Shown: positions 46,792 to 59,361, numbered from the stretch's first letter. The stretch: DNA of 64,000 nt from Blastomussa wellsi (GCA_947652115.1 OX393562.1:19107747-19171746), one strand, 5' to 3'. Numbers and translations are program-made. Notes: generated by a model from the sequence alone, not told the origin.

Positions 46792-49700
46792 TCATAATGT
46801 TGTGGCCATTTTACTAAAAAGCTGAATAATGGCAGTGACAGTGTCCTTTAACATGCAGTTATTTACCGCGAGTTTCTTGACAATGCCCGCGTATTTCCTT
46901 TTGCTGACATCATCGTCCACATCCATGAAGTAATCTGATATTCCAATGTGCACTTCGATGCGCTCTAACCTCGGACAAGCACCTAACAGAAAAACAAGAA
47001 CAAAATAACTTTGCCACAATTTTACAAGCCGAAAAAAGCTCAAATCTCCAATAAAATCATATTACCGAGCAGTTCTTTAATGGCACCGGGAGAGACTGGG
47101 GTGAAGGTGAAGGAGATAGTTTCCAGGCCTCTTAGTCCACACAGGCACATGGCGTGAGCGATTTCTTCGCTGATCGTAATTGTTCGATCGAGTTCCAGCT
47201 CTTGAAGCCTCAGGCAACCTTTGGCTAACACGCGAAAAAACGAAAGGTAGTTAAGGCGTGCAGTTTAGGTACTGTGCTGTGCAAGCGAAACATGCGAAAT
47301 GGCTTTGATCAGGCCTACGCAAGTATCCGGCGACATTCTGCGCGATTTCACAGAATAATTCTTAAATATAATTTTCCTCCTCAAAGAAATTAAACCCTGT
47401 TTCCTTTTTCGTTTCGCAATAATTCTCTGACTAATAAAAAAAACTACCAAGGTTTTGCATTTAGTTTCCTTCTGCGCTGTAATCTTGACATTGCACTTCA
47501 ATCTTTAATTGCATTTCACCAATCCACGTTGCTTCAATTCCTCGAATGCATTAACTGACAATTAAAAGATTTTCACATCGTTCACATGGGGCTGTATAAT
47601 CAGGAACAATTGTTAAATTGCCGGGTTCCCACTTGACGTTAGTCCAATCTTGATGATCACTCGTATGATTATAGACCTGATAATAAACATGGGAAAATTA
47701 CTCGATTCTGATTGGCGAAGAGCAATGAAGTTCAAGCGTAACACCAGTGTAAATTACATATCGAAATTCTGGATTAAATTGCACTTGTGAGTTTTTCAAA
47801 AAGTTGAAACTGCACTCGCCGTAGCGGCTCGTGCAAACCAACTCGTGCAAATTAATTCCAAGTTGAACTCGAACCCGTGTGATTACCTATAAAAATTGAA
47901 TTCCACTAAGTACCAATACTAAGTGTGGGGATGTAGAGGCATTCAAGTGGCAGTAACGATAGCATGCAAACAGGCTCCTCAGTAGGAAAAGCGTTCCAAA
48001 CCAAGTAGTGTCTGGGTATGCTCCGTGCGGGAAGACCTCAAAGGGAACTGAGCCTATAAACGCTCAAGGCTTTTCGTTATTTCTTGTTTTACTCGTTCCG
48101 CTTGACGAACTTCTTCCGCCCTATACTTCAGTAGGGAGCATGTTCGCAGGCTTCGGTGAAAACGTTTAGGGAAATGAATGAGCATGCAATGAACAAGTGC
48201 GTTTACCGATATGAATAAGTCCCGCCGAGGTGAGACTGGGTCCTCCTACTAACAGATGGCGCATATTTGGCCAACAGTTTGCTATCGTCTCCAGGCTCTT
48301 GTTATTAAACCGTCCGGGATGGTCACTAGAGGAAAAGGCAATTTAAGATGGTTACATCGAATACACCTTATTCCAAAATGGCTACCATCTTAATTAATAT
48401 TCTTTTGTTGGTATTCAAATTAGCCCTTCTTGTCTCGTTTTTAAGCTAAAAAATCAAAAGAATATTTTATCTTGAACATGGCAACAAGGAAATAAGGTGT
48501 ATACCTGTCAACACGTTTTTAAAACAATAGTCAGCTAACTTACCAAGGAAACATTGGCGGCACACGAAGGGAGACAAGCTTTCGACACGCCCACAAGGCC
48601 CATAATGCCTCCGGGCAAGCAGGAAATGAGTCACTTATGTAAACAACTTGTTGTAGTTCCCTGCAGTGGGAGCCTGCTAGGGCCAAACACCTAGAAATAC
48701 ACAGGTATACACTAAGCTACCGATCAATTGTACCAACTTTGTTTTGTTATCCTATCACTCTGCAGGGAACGAAAGCAATATAATTTCTGACTTAGTACAA
48801 GTACGAAACCAGACATGTAGCAATTGTCGAATGGCAATTTGTAACTGACAAACTCCTTAAAAATACAATTCTTAGCATTCTTTCCTAACCTAAATAGCAA
48901 CAAATCTACATACCAACACACAGCTACCTTACTAAACTCTGAACGCGTGAAAATTTATATTTCTTGTGTGGTGTTGCTCGAGAAACTGAAAGCGCGTGAA
49001 ACAGAGGGATTCGGTACTAACGAAAGCTCAAGCTTCTGTGGACCTACTTTGTTTTCTCAATGTTACCCGCAATTACGTCAGTGACCTTTATTTTCAAAAT
49101 CATATGTCTTCGATCATTTTATTTCGTAAATTGAAAGGAATCAGAGCGCCTCCTTCACTCAGGAGAGATTTGGAAATTTATTATAATCATCATTCTAACG
49201 CACCTGTCCGATATAAAGATACCGCAGTCCTCAATATGCAGGCTCAGGAGGCTTGATCCAGCCGCCTTCAAAAGAAACTCCAGTCCTCTCTCCAAATAAC
49301 TACTGCGACAGAACATTAAACAACGTGTTGTTAGCATTAAGAAGCAGTGCAAATACGTGTAACAGCAGACAGATAATGAGATGTGCATTATCAACAGATT
49401 CAGTTATAATTGTCAATTAAGTAGCGCACGCGCCAAAGGGAAAGATTTATGCTTGACTTCTAGCAGTCGCCCTCAGTTTTCACTTGACAGTTCACTGCCA
49501 GGAAGCAGGGGACTGGGGAGAGGGGATATCTCGCTCTTTCGTGTATCACTCGAAGAAGCAAAGAGAAAGAGAGTCATCTCGTAATTTCGATTCATGTCAG
49601 TGGTGAAGTAAAGAGTAACGCCGGAGGACAAAAGGCACAACTTCTCATTAGTGAGAATATATTCATGATGGCATCCGATCACTGGTGAAAATGGTTTTCA

Positions 49701-51385
49701 TGCTTGCGAAAGGGAAATCAGCCGCGCCGACAAAGTTTGAATATTGGCTCAATAAGCTTTTGTTTACATAATCTGTCCTGCCAGCCTTACCTCATATCCT
49801 CTGAAGAAGTCGAAGCATGACGTGTCTTTATTTTCTTCACACCTAAACGAACACAACATGACCAAAAATTTATTGATCGTGATCAGTAGGAACGTAAGCA
49901 TAGGCGTACGAGCTGGAGGGCCGGAGGGGGTTACAGTCCCCCCCCCCCCACCCCAGGTTCCACAATTTTCGACATTTCTCGGGCAAAACGCCCAGGAATC
50001 GGGAAACAGCAGTTGCAGTTTTTGGGCGGTTGTATACCGGTTTAATATGTTAACAAATTCGGAGATTGGGTAATTTTCTCGAGCTTGGAGGTTGCACCCC
50101 CACCAAGTCCAAGGGTGCATAGGCGTACGGGCCGGGGAAACAGGGGGGCCCAGCCCCCCCTCCCCCCCAAAAAAAAAAAATGGGGGAAAAGATTTTTTAG
50201 GCAGCGCGAGAACATTTGGGTAAGGCAACTTGGGAGAATTTTTTGGGCAAATGGTTCACCGACCCTCCCTCGGCAAAAAATTGCCCGTACGCCTATGCAA
50301 GGGTGCCCGTACGCCTTTGAACGTAAGCAAGGTTACAATACCGACGTTGGTTTGCGTTAGACAGAGATAGAGTCAAAAACATGCGATTACTACCCACATC
50401 GTCACGTATAACTCGAGTGTCCAGGGCTTTGTATAACACGCTCGTAATTTTTGACTTGAAGTGCAGTTTTTGTATTCATGTGCGGCATTTTTCATTTTTT
50501 TTTAAGGGGAGGGAAGGGGTCGGGAACTCCGCGATGGACAAAAAACTTATCCAGGGAAGAGTAGAAATACTCATAGTCGTTTCAGCGTACGGAAACCGGT
50601 ATAAGCCTGGAGATAAGCTTAAGCATTATGGGCCACTTGGTGTGAACACAGATTCACTTGAAAATAAAAAAGGCAGGAACTTAGGCCTATTTTTTTGTCA
50701 TATAGTTCATCATAATAGTTTTTTGTCAGTTTCTAGGCCTTTCCAAGTAACCATGCCAACAATCATGGAGAGCAGTTTAGAGAGTAGTTTACCCAAGTGT
50801 AGTTATGTACCCTAAGGCTACAACAACTGTTGCAAGCCTCCTTGAAACTGGGATCTAGGATTTGCCGATTTCTTCAGTTGAATAATAGGATTTGGGTCCC
50901 AGGTAATTTAGCAACAAAATCATGGGACTGGGATTTCGGTCAAACATAGGACTGGGAAATGGGATTTGCTACCCCCCCCCCCCCCCCCCCCCTTTTCAGG
51001 ACCTTCCTTTAATAACCGTATACATGAACAGCAAAGTTTTCCCAATAAAACAGAATGTGAACGAGCGACCACGAACCTTTAAACTTCAAAAATTGCATGT
51101 AACCACATCTTTTAGAGATGACTTGCAATGCCTGAAACATGAACAACAACAACGATGGACCCTTTTCCCACTTCGTTTAGCTTTAAGTGAAACGATGATG
51201 TTTTCTGTTCTTCTCAAAAAACATGTGGCATACTCACCATATTATTCAGCGGTATCTCTTCCAAAGTCACGTGCTTCCAAAGCGCGGGATGTTCACTCAT
51301 TGCGCGCCATTCACGGCACACTCGTGCCAGGCCACACAGTTCAAGTGGATTCATATGTTTGAATATCAGTAACAAAGAAGCTCTC
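46792..51385 (-). CDS. F-box and leucine-rich-repeat protein (eight coding exons, N-terminus not found)
   Basis: Probably a substrate receptor of an SCF ubiquitin ligase (role from family). Exons on minus: 51238-51385, 51077-51131, 49791-49842, 49204-49302, 48544-48690, 48207-48325, 47066-47224 and 46792-46982. All have AG/GT borders and consistent phases, ending at TGA 46792. The first encodes an F-box (LLLIFKHMNPLELCGLARVC, then EWRAMSEHPALWKHVTL). The others carry LRR-like repeats: ALQVISKRCGYMQFLKFK, LLSLHIEDCGIF, CRELQQVVYISD, MRHLLVGGPSLTSAGLIHIG and CLRLQELELD. An exon with the initiator ATG is missing: the F-box frame upstream hits a stop before any ATG. A CATGGCCGCC motif near 51484-51495 may mark the 5' UTR. 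The subfamily was not identified. Confidence 0.8.
49899..50319. mobile_element. Outer hAT-like MITE with 8-bp duplication
   Basis: The CATAGGCGTACG end and its inverted partner CGTACGCCTTTG are flanked by AACGTAAG on both sides (49891-49898 and 50320-50327). C and G runs and proline-rich frames inside are not coding. It lies in an intron of the F-box gene and hosts a second element at 50118-50297. Confidence 0.75.
50118..50297. mobile_element. Inner hAT-like MITE nested in the previous one
   Basis: CATAGGCGTACGGGC and GCCCGTACGCCTATG are exact inverses. CAAGGGTG flanks both ends (50110-50117, 50298-50305), an 8-bp duplication as in hAT elements. It is the same family as its host. Confidence 0.8.
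50517..50660 (+). repeat. SINE tail fragment
   Basis: GGGAACTCCGCGATGGACAA, AGAGTAGAAATACTCATAGT and AAACCGGTATAAGCC correspond to the 3' part of the SINE at 45847-46140. The tRNA-like head is absent. It is intronic in the F-box gene. Confidence 0.65.
50848..51013. mobile_element. End of the GGGACTGGGATTT / CCCCTTTTCAGG element family
   Basis: A run of 21 C (50972-50992) followed by TTTTCAGGACCTTCCTTTAAT is the counterpart of the ends at 29362-30591. GGGACTGGGATTT motifs precede it. Only one terminus is recognisable. It ends about 64 bp from an F-box gene exon. Confidence 0.5.
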
Positions 51386-51990
51386 CTGCGTTGATCAGTG
51401 ATGCATTTGGACTGACGAGGAAATCCACCTTCAATGAAACGAGATGATTCTGATAGCTGTTGTTTTCAAATGACGCGTCACGGCGGCCATGTTGGTGTAT
51501 CGAAACAGAGGAAAGAATTTAATCTTTAATCTCTTGGAAAGGAAATGAGCCAAGTTTTATTTTTATCACGAAATAAGACCTAGAAACCACATGCAAGCAC
51601 ACATGTTTGATCTATGTAACATAGACATGAAGTGAACGACAACGGGAAGCGAATAATACAGCCTTCAGAATATGCTGGACATGGGCGTACCCAGGATTTT
51701 TCCAAGTGGCTACGCCCTTGCCGGAGCTCTAACAAGAGAAAGACGCTTTACAAATTCGTTTTTAGCATTATCATTATGTCTGACCCATGATTAATCAATA
51801 CACTAGCTATCTACGTGATATGAAGGAGATGTGACATGTGATCGGACCGGCTTCAAATCGAATATTCCATTAGATCGAGTCTTGCAGCAGCAAACACCTG
51901 GCTGATTCTTGCTCTCGGGTCTATTTGTATTCTAAATGCTCGATTTGCAGAATTGGATTCGTTAGTAGTCAATTAACACTCTGAGTAGAG

Positions 51991-54900
51991 CTAGAGTTTC
52001 TTCCATATTTTCATTTTACGTTTCAGTTCCGAAGAGTTTATTTTACCTTTGCTCATTAACCGGTTTCCTTTCTTTGGTGTCGACGTATTTACAGTGGATG
52101 GAAGACTCCCCCCGTCAAAAGATTCGTCTGCTAAACAAGCCGCATCCTCGTCGTCACTATTCAGGGGGGTCACGGTTCTGAAACTGTTCGAGACGCTACT
52201 CGTTGTACCAACTGAGTTTTTTCGCCTCCTGGTTTTCCCTAAACAAAGCTTCCCTTGAAAAAGGGATTTTCTTGAGCCACGCGGGCTATCGCCATCAATT
52301 CCTTGTGGCCCTGTGTTCACAACAAAACAGGCACACCTTTAGCACATACGCCTGATTATCAGTACAACGTTTAGAAGTTCTGTACTGTGTAACCCCTAGT
52401 TTTGGAACGGATCATGCTCGTAAAATCAGGATTACACTGAAACGTATCATCAGTATATTTTTCACTACAGTTTGGCGAGATTGTGCACCAACTCCCGGAA
52501 ACAGGATATCTGGGAGCGTTCGGGTACAAAACATTACTTATGATTGGCCAAATGTTGTCCTTGGAGACCATCCAGGATTTTCTTAGGAGGGGTTGCACCA
52601 CTTCGGAATGACGTAACTGGCGGGTGACGTAAGCAGAACACAAGTAAAATTAGAAAGCCGCAGGTCATCCCAGGGAGGGTTGCGAACCCCCTGCAACCTC
52701 CCTCTAGATCCGTCCCTGCCATTCACATATCAGAACTCACCCTTGTTAATGCTAAACGAAGTACCGAAAGATCTGGGTCCCCTAGGCTCGTTTATCGGGG
52801 TCTGAAGGCGAAAATAGAGCAATATAAAAGGTGCAAATAGACTACGGTATAATCAGGCACGCAGGGCATAATTTGAAAGAAACTTAAGCAAAGCAATTTG
52901 TAACTGTCTATCTTTCTATTGACGATAAAGGTAAGAAAATAAAAGCATCAGAAACTTTCCAATTACAGTGTTAGGTTTTTCTTCTATTTTTAGAAAAAAA
53001 AACCATGCTCGCTTGCATTCAACAGAGTACAAGTTTCGTACATACCCGAGCCGGTCTTTTCTTTGCTAAATTTTCGCCTCAGCCTGCTGATGCTAAACTT
53101 ACGACCAGGAAGGGCGGGAGAATTTTTTAAGCTTTCGCCGAGTCCAGAATCCTGTCGGTGATTATTGGAATAAGTTGGTCCTTTGTGATAGATAGAAGTC
53201 ACTCCAGGTAGTTGCGATACAGGCTTATCCTTGGTAACATCCGCTTTCGTTGCATGCAAGTTAAGTTCTTCTCCGCTAGGGACTGGGGGAAGTCGCCGAC
53301 CTGATCCCCGACGAGATACTCTGTGCGTGTCTGTTGTATCACGCGACGCTTGCGATTCAAATGACGTAATTGAAAGAGTTTCAATTTCGTCAGAGTGAGA
53401 CGCTGTGCTATGGGTACTTCGCTCACTGTCCAAACTTGTTTTTCTGGTAACTTGTGGTAGTTTTCGCCTTTTCCCAGAGCTGGCTTTCCTAACTGGACGT
53501 TCAACACGGGTTTTCGAGTCCCTCAAACTAGTTCCTCTCAATTCAGGACGCTGATAAACAAATCCTTCGATAGTTGCTACCCTAGCCATTCGCACTTCAT
53601 CTGGTTGAACGACAAGTCCAGCAGAAGACTGGAAACAATAATCGAGGCCATCATCCGGCTCAACTGTTTTCTCGAATTCTGCAGGGAATGGGCCACTATT
53701 CCTCTTATTCCTCAAATCATGTTTCAAATCTCTCTCTTCATCGAACTCAGAAGAGCATTTTAAATAATCTTCGAAGTTCACATTCCCCGATTGGTTTAAT
53801 TCTTCGACTTGGCTAGGCTGTTGGCAGTCATCGCTCAAGTCCTGATTTATAGGCTCGTCTTGTTGGGTGGCTTCAGTAGAGTACTGGTGCTTCTCTTGCG
53901 TAGAGCCACCGTGTTCTTTTGCAGAGACTTGCCTTTTCTTTTTCGCTTCCAGCAGTTGTTTCTCCAGTATTTTTATATACTCGGCAATTTCGTTTCTGGC
54001 TTCTAGCTGCTGTTGGTTCGTATCTTGCACGTATTCATTCATGGCCTTCACAATGCTGAAAACAAAGAAAAGCTATAACGACGACAGGATCAAAGAACTT
54101 AAGTGCAAAAGAGATTTCTGACTCTGCCTCGACAAACGAGTGCGTATGATGAAATAACTTTCTACACTGTTAAATTTATCAGTACAAATCTTTTCGAGTC
54201 CTGCTCAACAGTTTTACTTGACAACAGTTTGAATCAGTATTGTAATGAAAGTGATTCCGTGTTGTAAAAAGAGATGACGAAAAAATAAACTTCTGACCCT
54301 ACGACAAACAAACCCCTTTCGCGGACATTATTTCAAGGGAAAGAGTGTACGATAAGCCCTGAAGCACAAAGAGATCTGCTTCAGTAGGAGGCTTTACCAT
54401 CGATTTAAAAAAATCATTCCAAACAGCTAAGCGATCCGTTTAAAAGAAGAAATCGTTCCCTTGCTGCTTCGTCTGAAAATTAATCTGAAACTAGACGTAA
54501 AACCAGAAGTAAAGGGAATGAAACGCTCTTCACCTGACTTGGCTATACGTAATCAACAACCAAATAATTCTTAAGTTTGTTAACATTATTATTTGAATTG
54601 TTGTAGATATTAATACTTAAATTTGTAGGTCCACATCAGCTTTTTAGCTGCCTTCTTGTACTGACCTACATGACAAATAAAGTATGTATGTACCAAAACA
54701 ACTGAGCTGACTCTCACTGACGCGACTTATTTGAACCGATTTTCAAGCATGCATGAAACACTCAGTGACCATCCCGACTAGAAATGAAAGAAAAAAACTT
54801 ATTTACTAAGAGCAAGTATAGCTTCTCTCGCACTTGACAAAAGCAAAACGTGAAATTTCATTGGCTCTCAAAAGTTAAGGCACAAAAGAGTTTACTTCGC

Positions 54901-56981
54901 AAGTCATCGTAGTGCATGAGTAAATTTTGGTATGAACATGATAAAAAAGTCTTGGCACCAAACATCCTTCTTAATGTTCCGCGAAATTAGCCGAGTTATT
55001 CGGCTGTTGTTCACCACGCCGAGGTGTGAAAAAGAAAACGAAAAAAAAAAAATATAAACAAGAGAAAAAGCGACTTCTTTACGGAAGTCGCAAGTTATTT
55101 CTGTATACGTGTTTCTGCGAGTGTCGATTTTGATCCTTTCTTTTTACATTAGTCAGACGTGTTGAGATGTTTTTCAATATGTACAATTTGCTTCAAATAC
55201 CAGATTAGAATTTTTGAGTTTAACATGCACTGTTTACTCTCAATTTTTTTAAATAACGATTTGATAATATTTGAAAGAAAATTGAACTACATCCCAGGTT
55301 CTGGATCAATTTATTTTCTGACATTAGTAATACTGTGCCAAAGTCAACTACGCCCTATATCGCTCGTTGATTTTATCATTTTCTTCTACGAGAAACACTT
55401 TCAGGAAAAAGCTAATTAATTCAAACTAAATGAGCAAGATTATTTTTTAAATTAAATTTCTAAAAAACATCCTTAATGACTATCAATGGTTCGATTTTAG
55501 CAATGAGAATTAGAAATACGTTTTAAAAACGAGTAAAAAAATCAGCTACTTAAAAACTGAACTTAAAATATTTTTCGAAAAAACGGTGTGTGAGCGTTTT
55601 ATGGCATTTTGCACAGCAGGTGCATCGCTGTTAAGAAATTATTGAAACAATAAGCTGAACAAAGCAAGATACTTTAATTTCCAAACGTGGACGCTTAGCT
55701 GCGTACCTCAAGTACTGAATCATTCTGTTCCGATGTTAGAAGCCAATATTTGTTGCAATACAAGCATCTGCTATAAATTTAAGGCTGATTTTTCATTAAG
55801 CAATATCCATGAAAAATTAGAAATAAATCCAACAAGATCAATCTCGCAGTGTGAATATATTAGATTCAGTTGATATTGCACGCAATATCCAAATTTACAA
55901 ACCTTTCCCACTCTTTAAGCTGCGAACTCAATTCTTGGATAACTTTCATGTCTTCATTATGTCTTGATTCAAAATAACGCAGCTCCTTCGCAAGTCTCGT
56001 TTCCTCTTCGTCTATTTCTTCCCCATTTAGCTTGAGGACTTTCCCTGCGGAGTCGATAGTTTGAATTCCAAGGGATTGACCTGCGTTCTTGGGCAGATGC
56101 TTTGCACTTTCCTCTTTGGAAAGCAAAACAGTTTGAAGCTTTTCCGAAAGGGCTTTTATCTCTTGTTCGCTCCGAATTACGGCTTCTCGCAAGCCATTTT
56201 TCTCGTCACGTAGTTTTCCGAGTTCCTCGTCTTTAACTTTTAATTCATTCTCAAAAGCAGTCAATTTGTCTTGAACAGACAATATTTTTGCATCCTTCTC
56301 TTTAATATTCGCTGCTAAATCTCTAACATGACTCTGAGAAAGCTCCAGTTCTCTTTCGCGTTGATCGCTGGTAAACGATGTTAAACGGCGCTCACTTTCA
56401 CTCTTACCCAACTTTTCTTTCAGTTTATCCCGTTCTTCCATTAACGTGCGCAAATCTTCCCTCGTTTTAACGACTTCCTCTCTCCTTAACGCAAGCTGCA
56501 ATTCAATAATTTTGCTATCTGGTAACGCCAGGCTTTCAGTAAAATCGTTTGTGCCGCCGAGTTTGCTGCCGCAATTCGATAAGACAGAATTCAATCTCTG
56601 CTCACGCAAACGCAAATCTTTAATATCTTGATAAGCCTTTCCGAGAGCGTCCACGACTTGCCAGTTACTTCTTTTCGCTTTCAGCAACTCGGTGTTAAGC
56701 CGTATTATGGCGGAATTGTCATTGCGACGGCAAACAAGCGAAGATGAAGGCGATGCGCTGTTCAGACATTTAACGAGTGAGATTGCCGAGTCTGCTTCTG
56801 TGTCGGATGCTGAGAAACGCTCGTCGTGAAATTCCATACTTTCAACCGAACCGTTGTCTTCCGTAGCCGCTGTCTGGGGTTCTAGTGAGACGCAAGACGA
56901 ATCACTGTCGAACAATATCGAGCTGCGAGGTGAAGGCTCTTCAGTTTCTTGCATAACCGGAATCATAGCGCAGTCAGACAT
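51991..56981 (-). CDS. Coiled-coil protein of unknown function, three exons, 802 aa
   Basis: Family not recognised. Exons 55903-56981, 53046-54055 and 51991-52310 join in phase (2, then 1) and end at TAG 51991. ATG 56981 opens the frame (MSDCAMIPVMQE). Residues 1-95 are Ser/Asp/Glu-rich and likely disordered. About 95-400 is a long heptad-rich coiled coil (EERDKLKEKLGKSESERR, IKALSEKLQTVLLSKEE), which runs across the exon 1/2 junction into EIAEYIKILEKQLLEAKKK. Most of exon 2 is polar and basic with Ser/Arg patches. Exon 3 is basic and ends KMKIWKKL. This architecture fits a cytoskeletal or centrosomal scaffold, but that is a guess. The F-box gene lies about 0.6 kb further along on the same strand. 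Confidence 0.8.
52555..52725. repeat. MITE end (CCCTCTAGATCCGTCCCTG)
   Basis: On minus the motif CAGGGACGGATCTAGAGGG and a following GGTTGCAGGGGGTTCG look like a hAT-type MITE terminus. A mirrored AGGAGGGGTTGCACCACTTC lies near 52575-52600. Boundaries are approximate. It sits between exons 2 and 3 of the coiled-coil gene. Confidence 0.4.
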
Positions 56982-57796
56982 TGAGCCGTCCGTACAATAT
57001 TTTTAAATCATTTCGGTTTTTAACGCACGCATTTTTTCACGTCAGCCAGAGTTAGCTTTGTGACGCAAATCTCGCTCGCGCAGGGACATAACGCTCTGCA
57101 AATTCAAAATGCCTTGGTATCTCGAAACCTTTTGCTCTGCTGGGTTTACGTCGAAAGCCATTTGCAGATTAAATGTGCTTGAATCACTGAGTTGAGTTCA
57201 AATTATTCATAATAAAAGTTTGCGTTTGTTGACTCGTAACACACTACATACCACTCGAACACACTAAAAACCTTGGCAACAGTTTACTTTTCACGAGCAC
57301 GAGCCAAAAACGCTTACGATAAGCTAAAGGCGTGAAAAAGTTTTTGTTTTCTTCTTAATAAATGTTTGTCTTGAACGCGATATATGAAAACTTGAGAGAT
57401 GGCTTATTAGACTTAGTTTTGTATTGTTTTCCGAGCACGCGTGAGTTGCTTAGAACGAAAATGTTTTACTGTCAAATTAATTCCAGACGTTTTCCAAATA
57501 TACACTTTTTAATCGTATTACTGAATTTACCTCACTTAGTTTTATGACTGTCTAAAGCAACACGAATAATCCCGGCTTTGGCTAATCAAGTATTTCCAAA
57601 ATAGTTCAAAAGTATGTAAATGTTGTCGGACTAAATTATATTTTAGTTAAAATCTATTAAAATAAATGTTTCTGTCGATTTATTTCTTTATTTCTTGTAC
57701 CTTCCTGATCGCCTTATTAAATTCAACCTTAAAAAACGACATTAATTCACTTTGATAGCAAACTTTTGATAACAGTACCTAACAAATGATAACTAA
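56982..57796. other. No gene recognised; upstream region of the coiled-coil gene
   Basis: The first 250 bases upstream of ATG 56981 presumably contain its promoter and 5' UTR. No specific element was identified. Confidence 0.4.
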
Positions 57797-58027
57797 TTGA
57801 AACCAGTCTTTTCTCGTGCGCAGATATTTTTTTTATGTAAAGAAATCTATATTGCGTCTTTCTCTGCGTTTGGTACGAGATTGTGGGACTGTCTACATCC
57901 TGACTGGCGTAAGCTCACGAAAAGAGCATTTAAAAGAAAAATTCATAAGCTGCTTCTAACTGCACTTGGCATTGACGACTATTATGTTGACGCCCAATCT
58001 CTAATCATTGAATTTCAATGCAAGTAA
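57797..58027 (+). mobile_element. LINE C-terminal fragment
   Basis: The frame encodes FGTRLWDCLHPDWRKLTKRA and FKRKIHKLLLTALGIDDYY before a stop, the usual C-terminal tail of a CR1/jockey-type reverse transcriptase ORF. The RT core is missing. Confidence 0.6.
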
Positions 58028-58237
58028 TTATTGTAACTTACAGTTTTAAACTTCGCTTGCTTGCAGTCATATATCTCCTCCCTACTTTCCAGTTTGCTTT
58101 GGTCTTGCACTTGCTTGTTACGAGTTGTTTTAATTTATCTTTATTGTTTTTTTTTTACCTTAACTTGTAACAACATGATAACTGTATCTTTTGGCTTTTT
58201 ATGTAGCAATGTAATGCATAGCTACAATATAGTAATA

Positions 58238-58302
58238 TTTAACAATTATTCCGCGAGCCCGATTGGGCTCTGAGTCAATAGGGCTATTGACTCAGAGGCC
58301 GC

Positions 58303-58325
<23 letters not shown>
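58238..58325. mobile_element. Palindromic element, AACAATTATTCC ends
   Basis: AACAATTATTCCGCGAGCCC and CTCTGAGTCAATA are mirrored by TATTGACTCAGAG and GAGGAATAATTGTT. It overlaps the start of the next palindrome. Confidence 0.65.
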
Positions 58326-58341
<16 letters not shown>

Positions 58342-58549
58342 GAAAGCATAGAAAGTATAGATTTATCTAATAATGAGCTCAAATACTCGTCCGAAACTTC
58401 AGCAAAACGCACCACAGCCGCCATTGTTTTGGTTTTCAAAGCCGGCACTTTCGCTACTAGTGGGCTATAACATATAGCCTGGTAGTAGCTCAACCAATCA
58501 GAACGCAGCATTGATAATAGACCACTAGTTGGATTTTACTAAAACAATA
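58318..58549. mobile_element. TIR element, ATTGTTTTAGTAAAATCC ends
   Basis: ATTGTTTTAGTAAAATCCAA at the left is an exact inverse of TTGGATTTTACTAAAACAAT at the right. No coding content is convincing. Confidence 0.65.
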
Positions 58550-58657
58550 GAGTTGATGTCCGCGGGAGTAAATATGTTTTTGGCCCAACTCAGACTCATT
58601 TTAGCCCGAGCTCTGAGGAGGACCAAAAACATATTTACGCCCAAGAACATCAACTCT
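58549..58657. mobile_element. Palindromic element, AGAGTTGATG ends
   Basis: AGAGTTGATG and GTAAATATGTTTTTGG are mirrored by CCAAAAACATATTTAC and CATCAACTCT. It directly follows the previous element. Confidence 0.65.
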
Positions 58658-59361
58658 ATTACTATTATAATCATTTCAGAGGGCATTGAGAACAGCAATC
58701 AAAGACAGTAAGCGATATCTTGAACACTACCGGCAGTTAGTCGGCGTTTATTTTTTCTCAAAAATCAGGCTAAAGATATTTTCGAACCTTGCCAGAAAAC
58801 CTCACAATTCAGTCATGTTTAACGCTTAGAACAAAATTTGCTCTACGTTTTCTTGAAATTACGCATACACAAATCATCTATAGACAGCAAAGAAACATCT
58901 ATTTAGCGTTGTTAAAATGAATTGTGCAGCAAACTAAACTGAACTGGCAGTTTGGCATTGAATGAGTTTCGCTCGATGAAAACAAACTTACGTTCACTTC
59001 AGTTTGGCTGCCTGGATTCTTCTTTGAGTTTCCATAAATAAATTCCTCTTCATCTAGCTGAGAAGAGTGAGAATTTGCTTAATTGTTAGGCGTTTAAGCC
59101 GTTTTGTCCTTATATAGCTAGAGAACAGCACAGATGGAAAAGCCTCAACCGAGTCAGACGGAGCTTGAAGAGTTGCTTGCGAGCAAGAAAATGGCGCGAA
59201 CAGTTGCATAGTTTTCAATTCTGATTGGCTGGCGTCTTCACTTTCTTGTTTCTGATTGGTCCACGTGGTGGGCTAAAATATATTTTAGCCCGCTGAATTC
59301 TCCATTTTCGCCCGTAAAATACGCCGCAATGCCCGATGAAATGATTATAATATTGTAATAG
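58658..59361. mobile_element. 700-bp TIR element, ATTACTATTATAATC ends
   Basis: ATTACTATTATAATCATTTC with GGGCATTG at the left is inverted to CAATGCCC, then GAAATGATTATAATATTGTA at the right. The interior includes CTGATTGGCTGG and CTGATTGGTCC but no gene. Confidence 0.6.

Noticed and set aside
49764..50360. Proline-rich open frames
   Set aside because: They cover the nested hAT-like MITEs and their C/G runs.
52741..52801. Extra exon of the coiled-coil gene (PINEPRGPRSFGTSFSINK)
   Set aside because: It has AG/GT borders and an open frame, but its phase (in 0, out 1) does not fit after exon 2, whereas exon 3 joins exon 2 directly. It may be an alternative exon.
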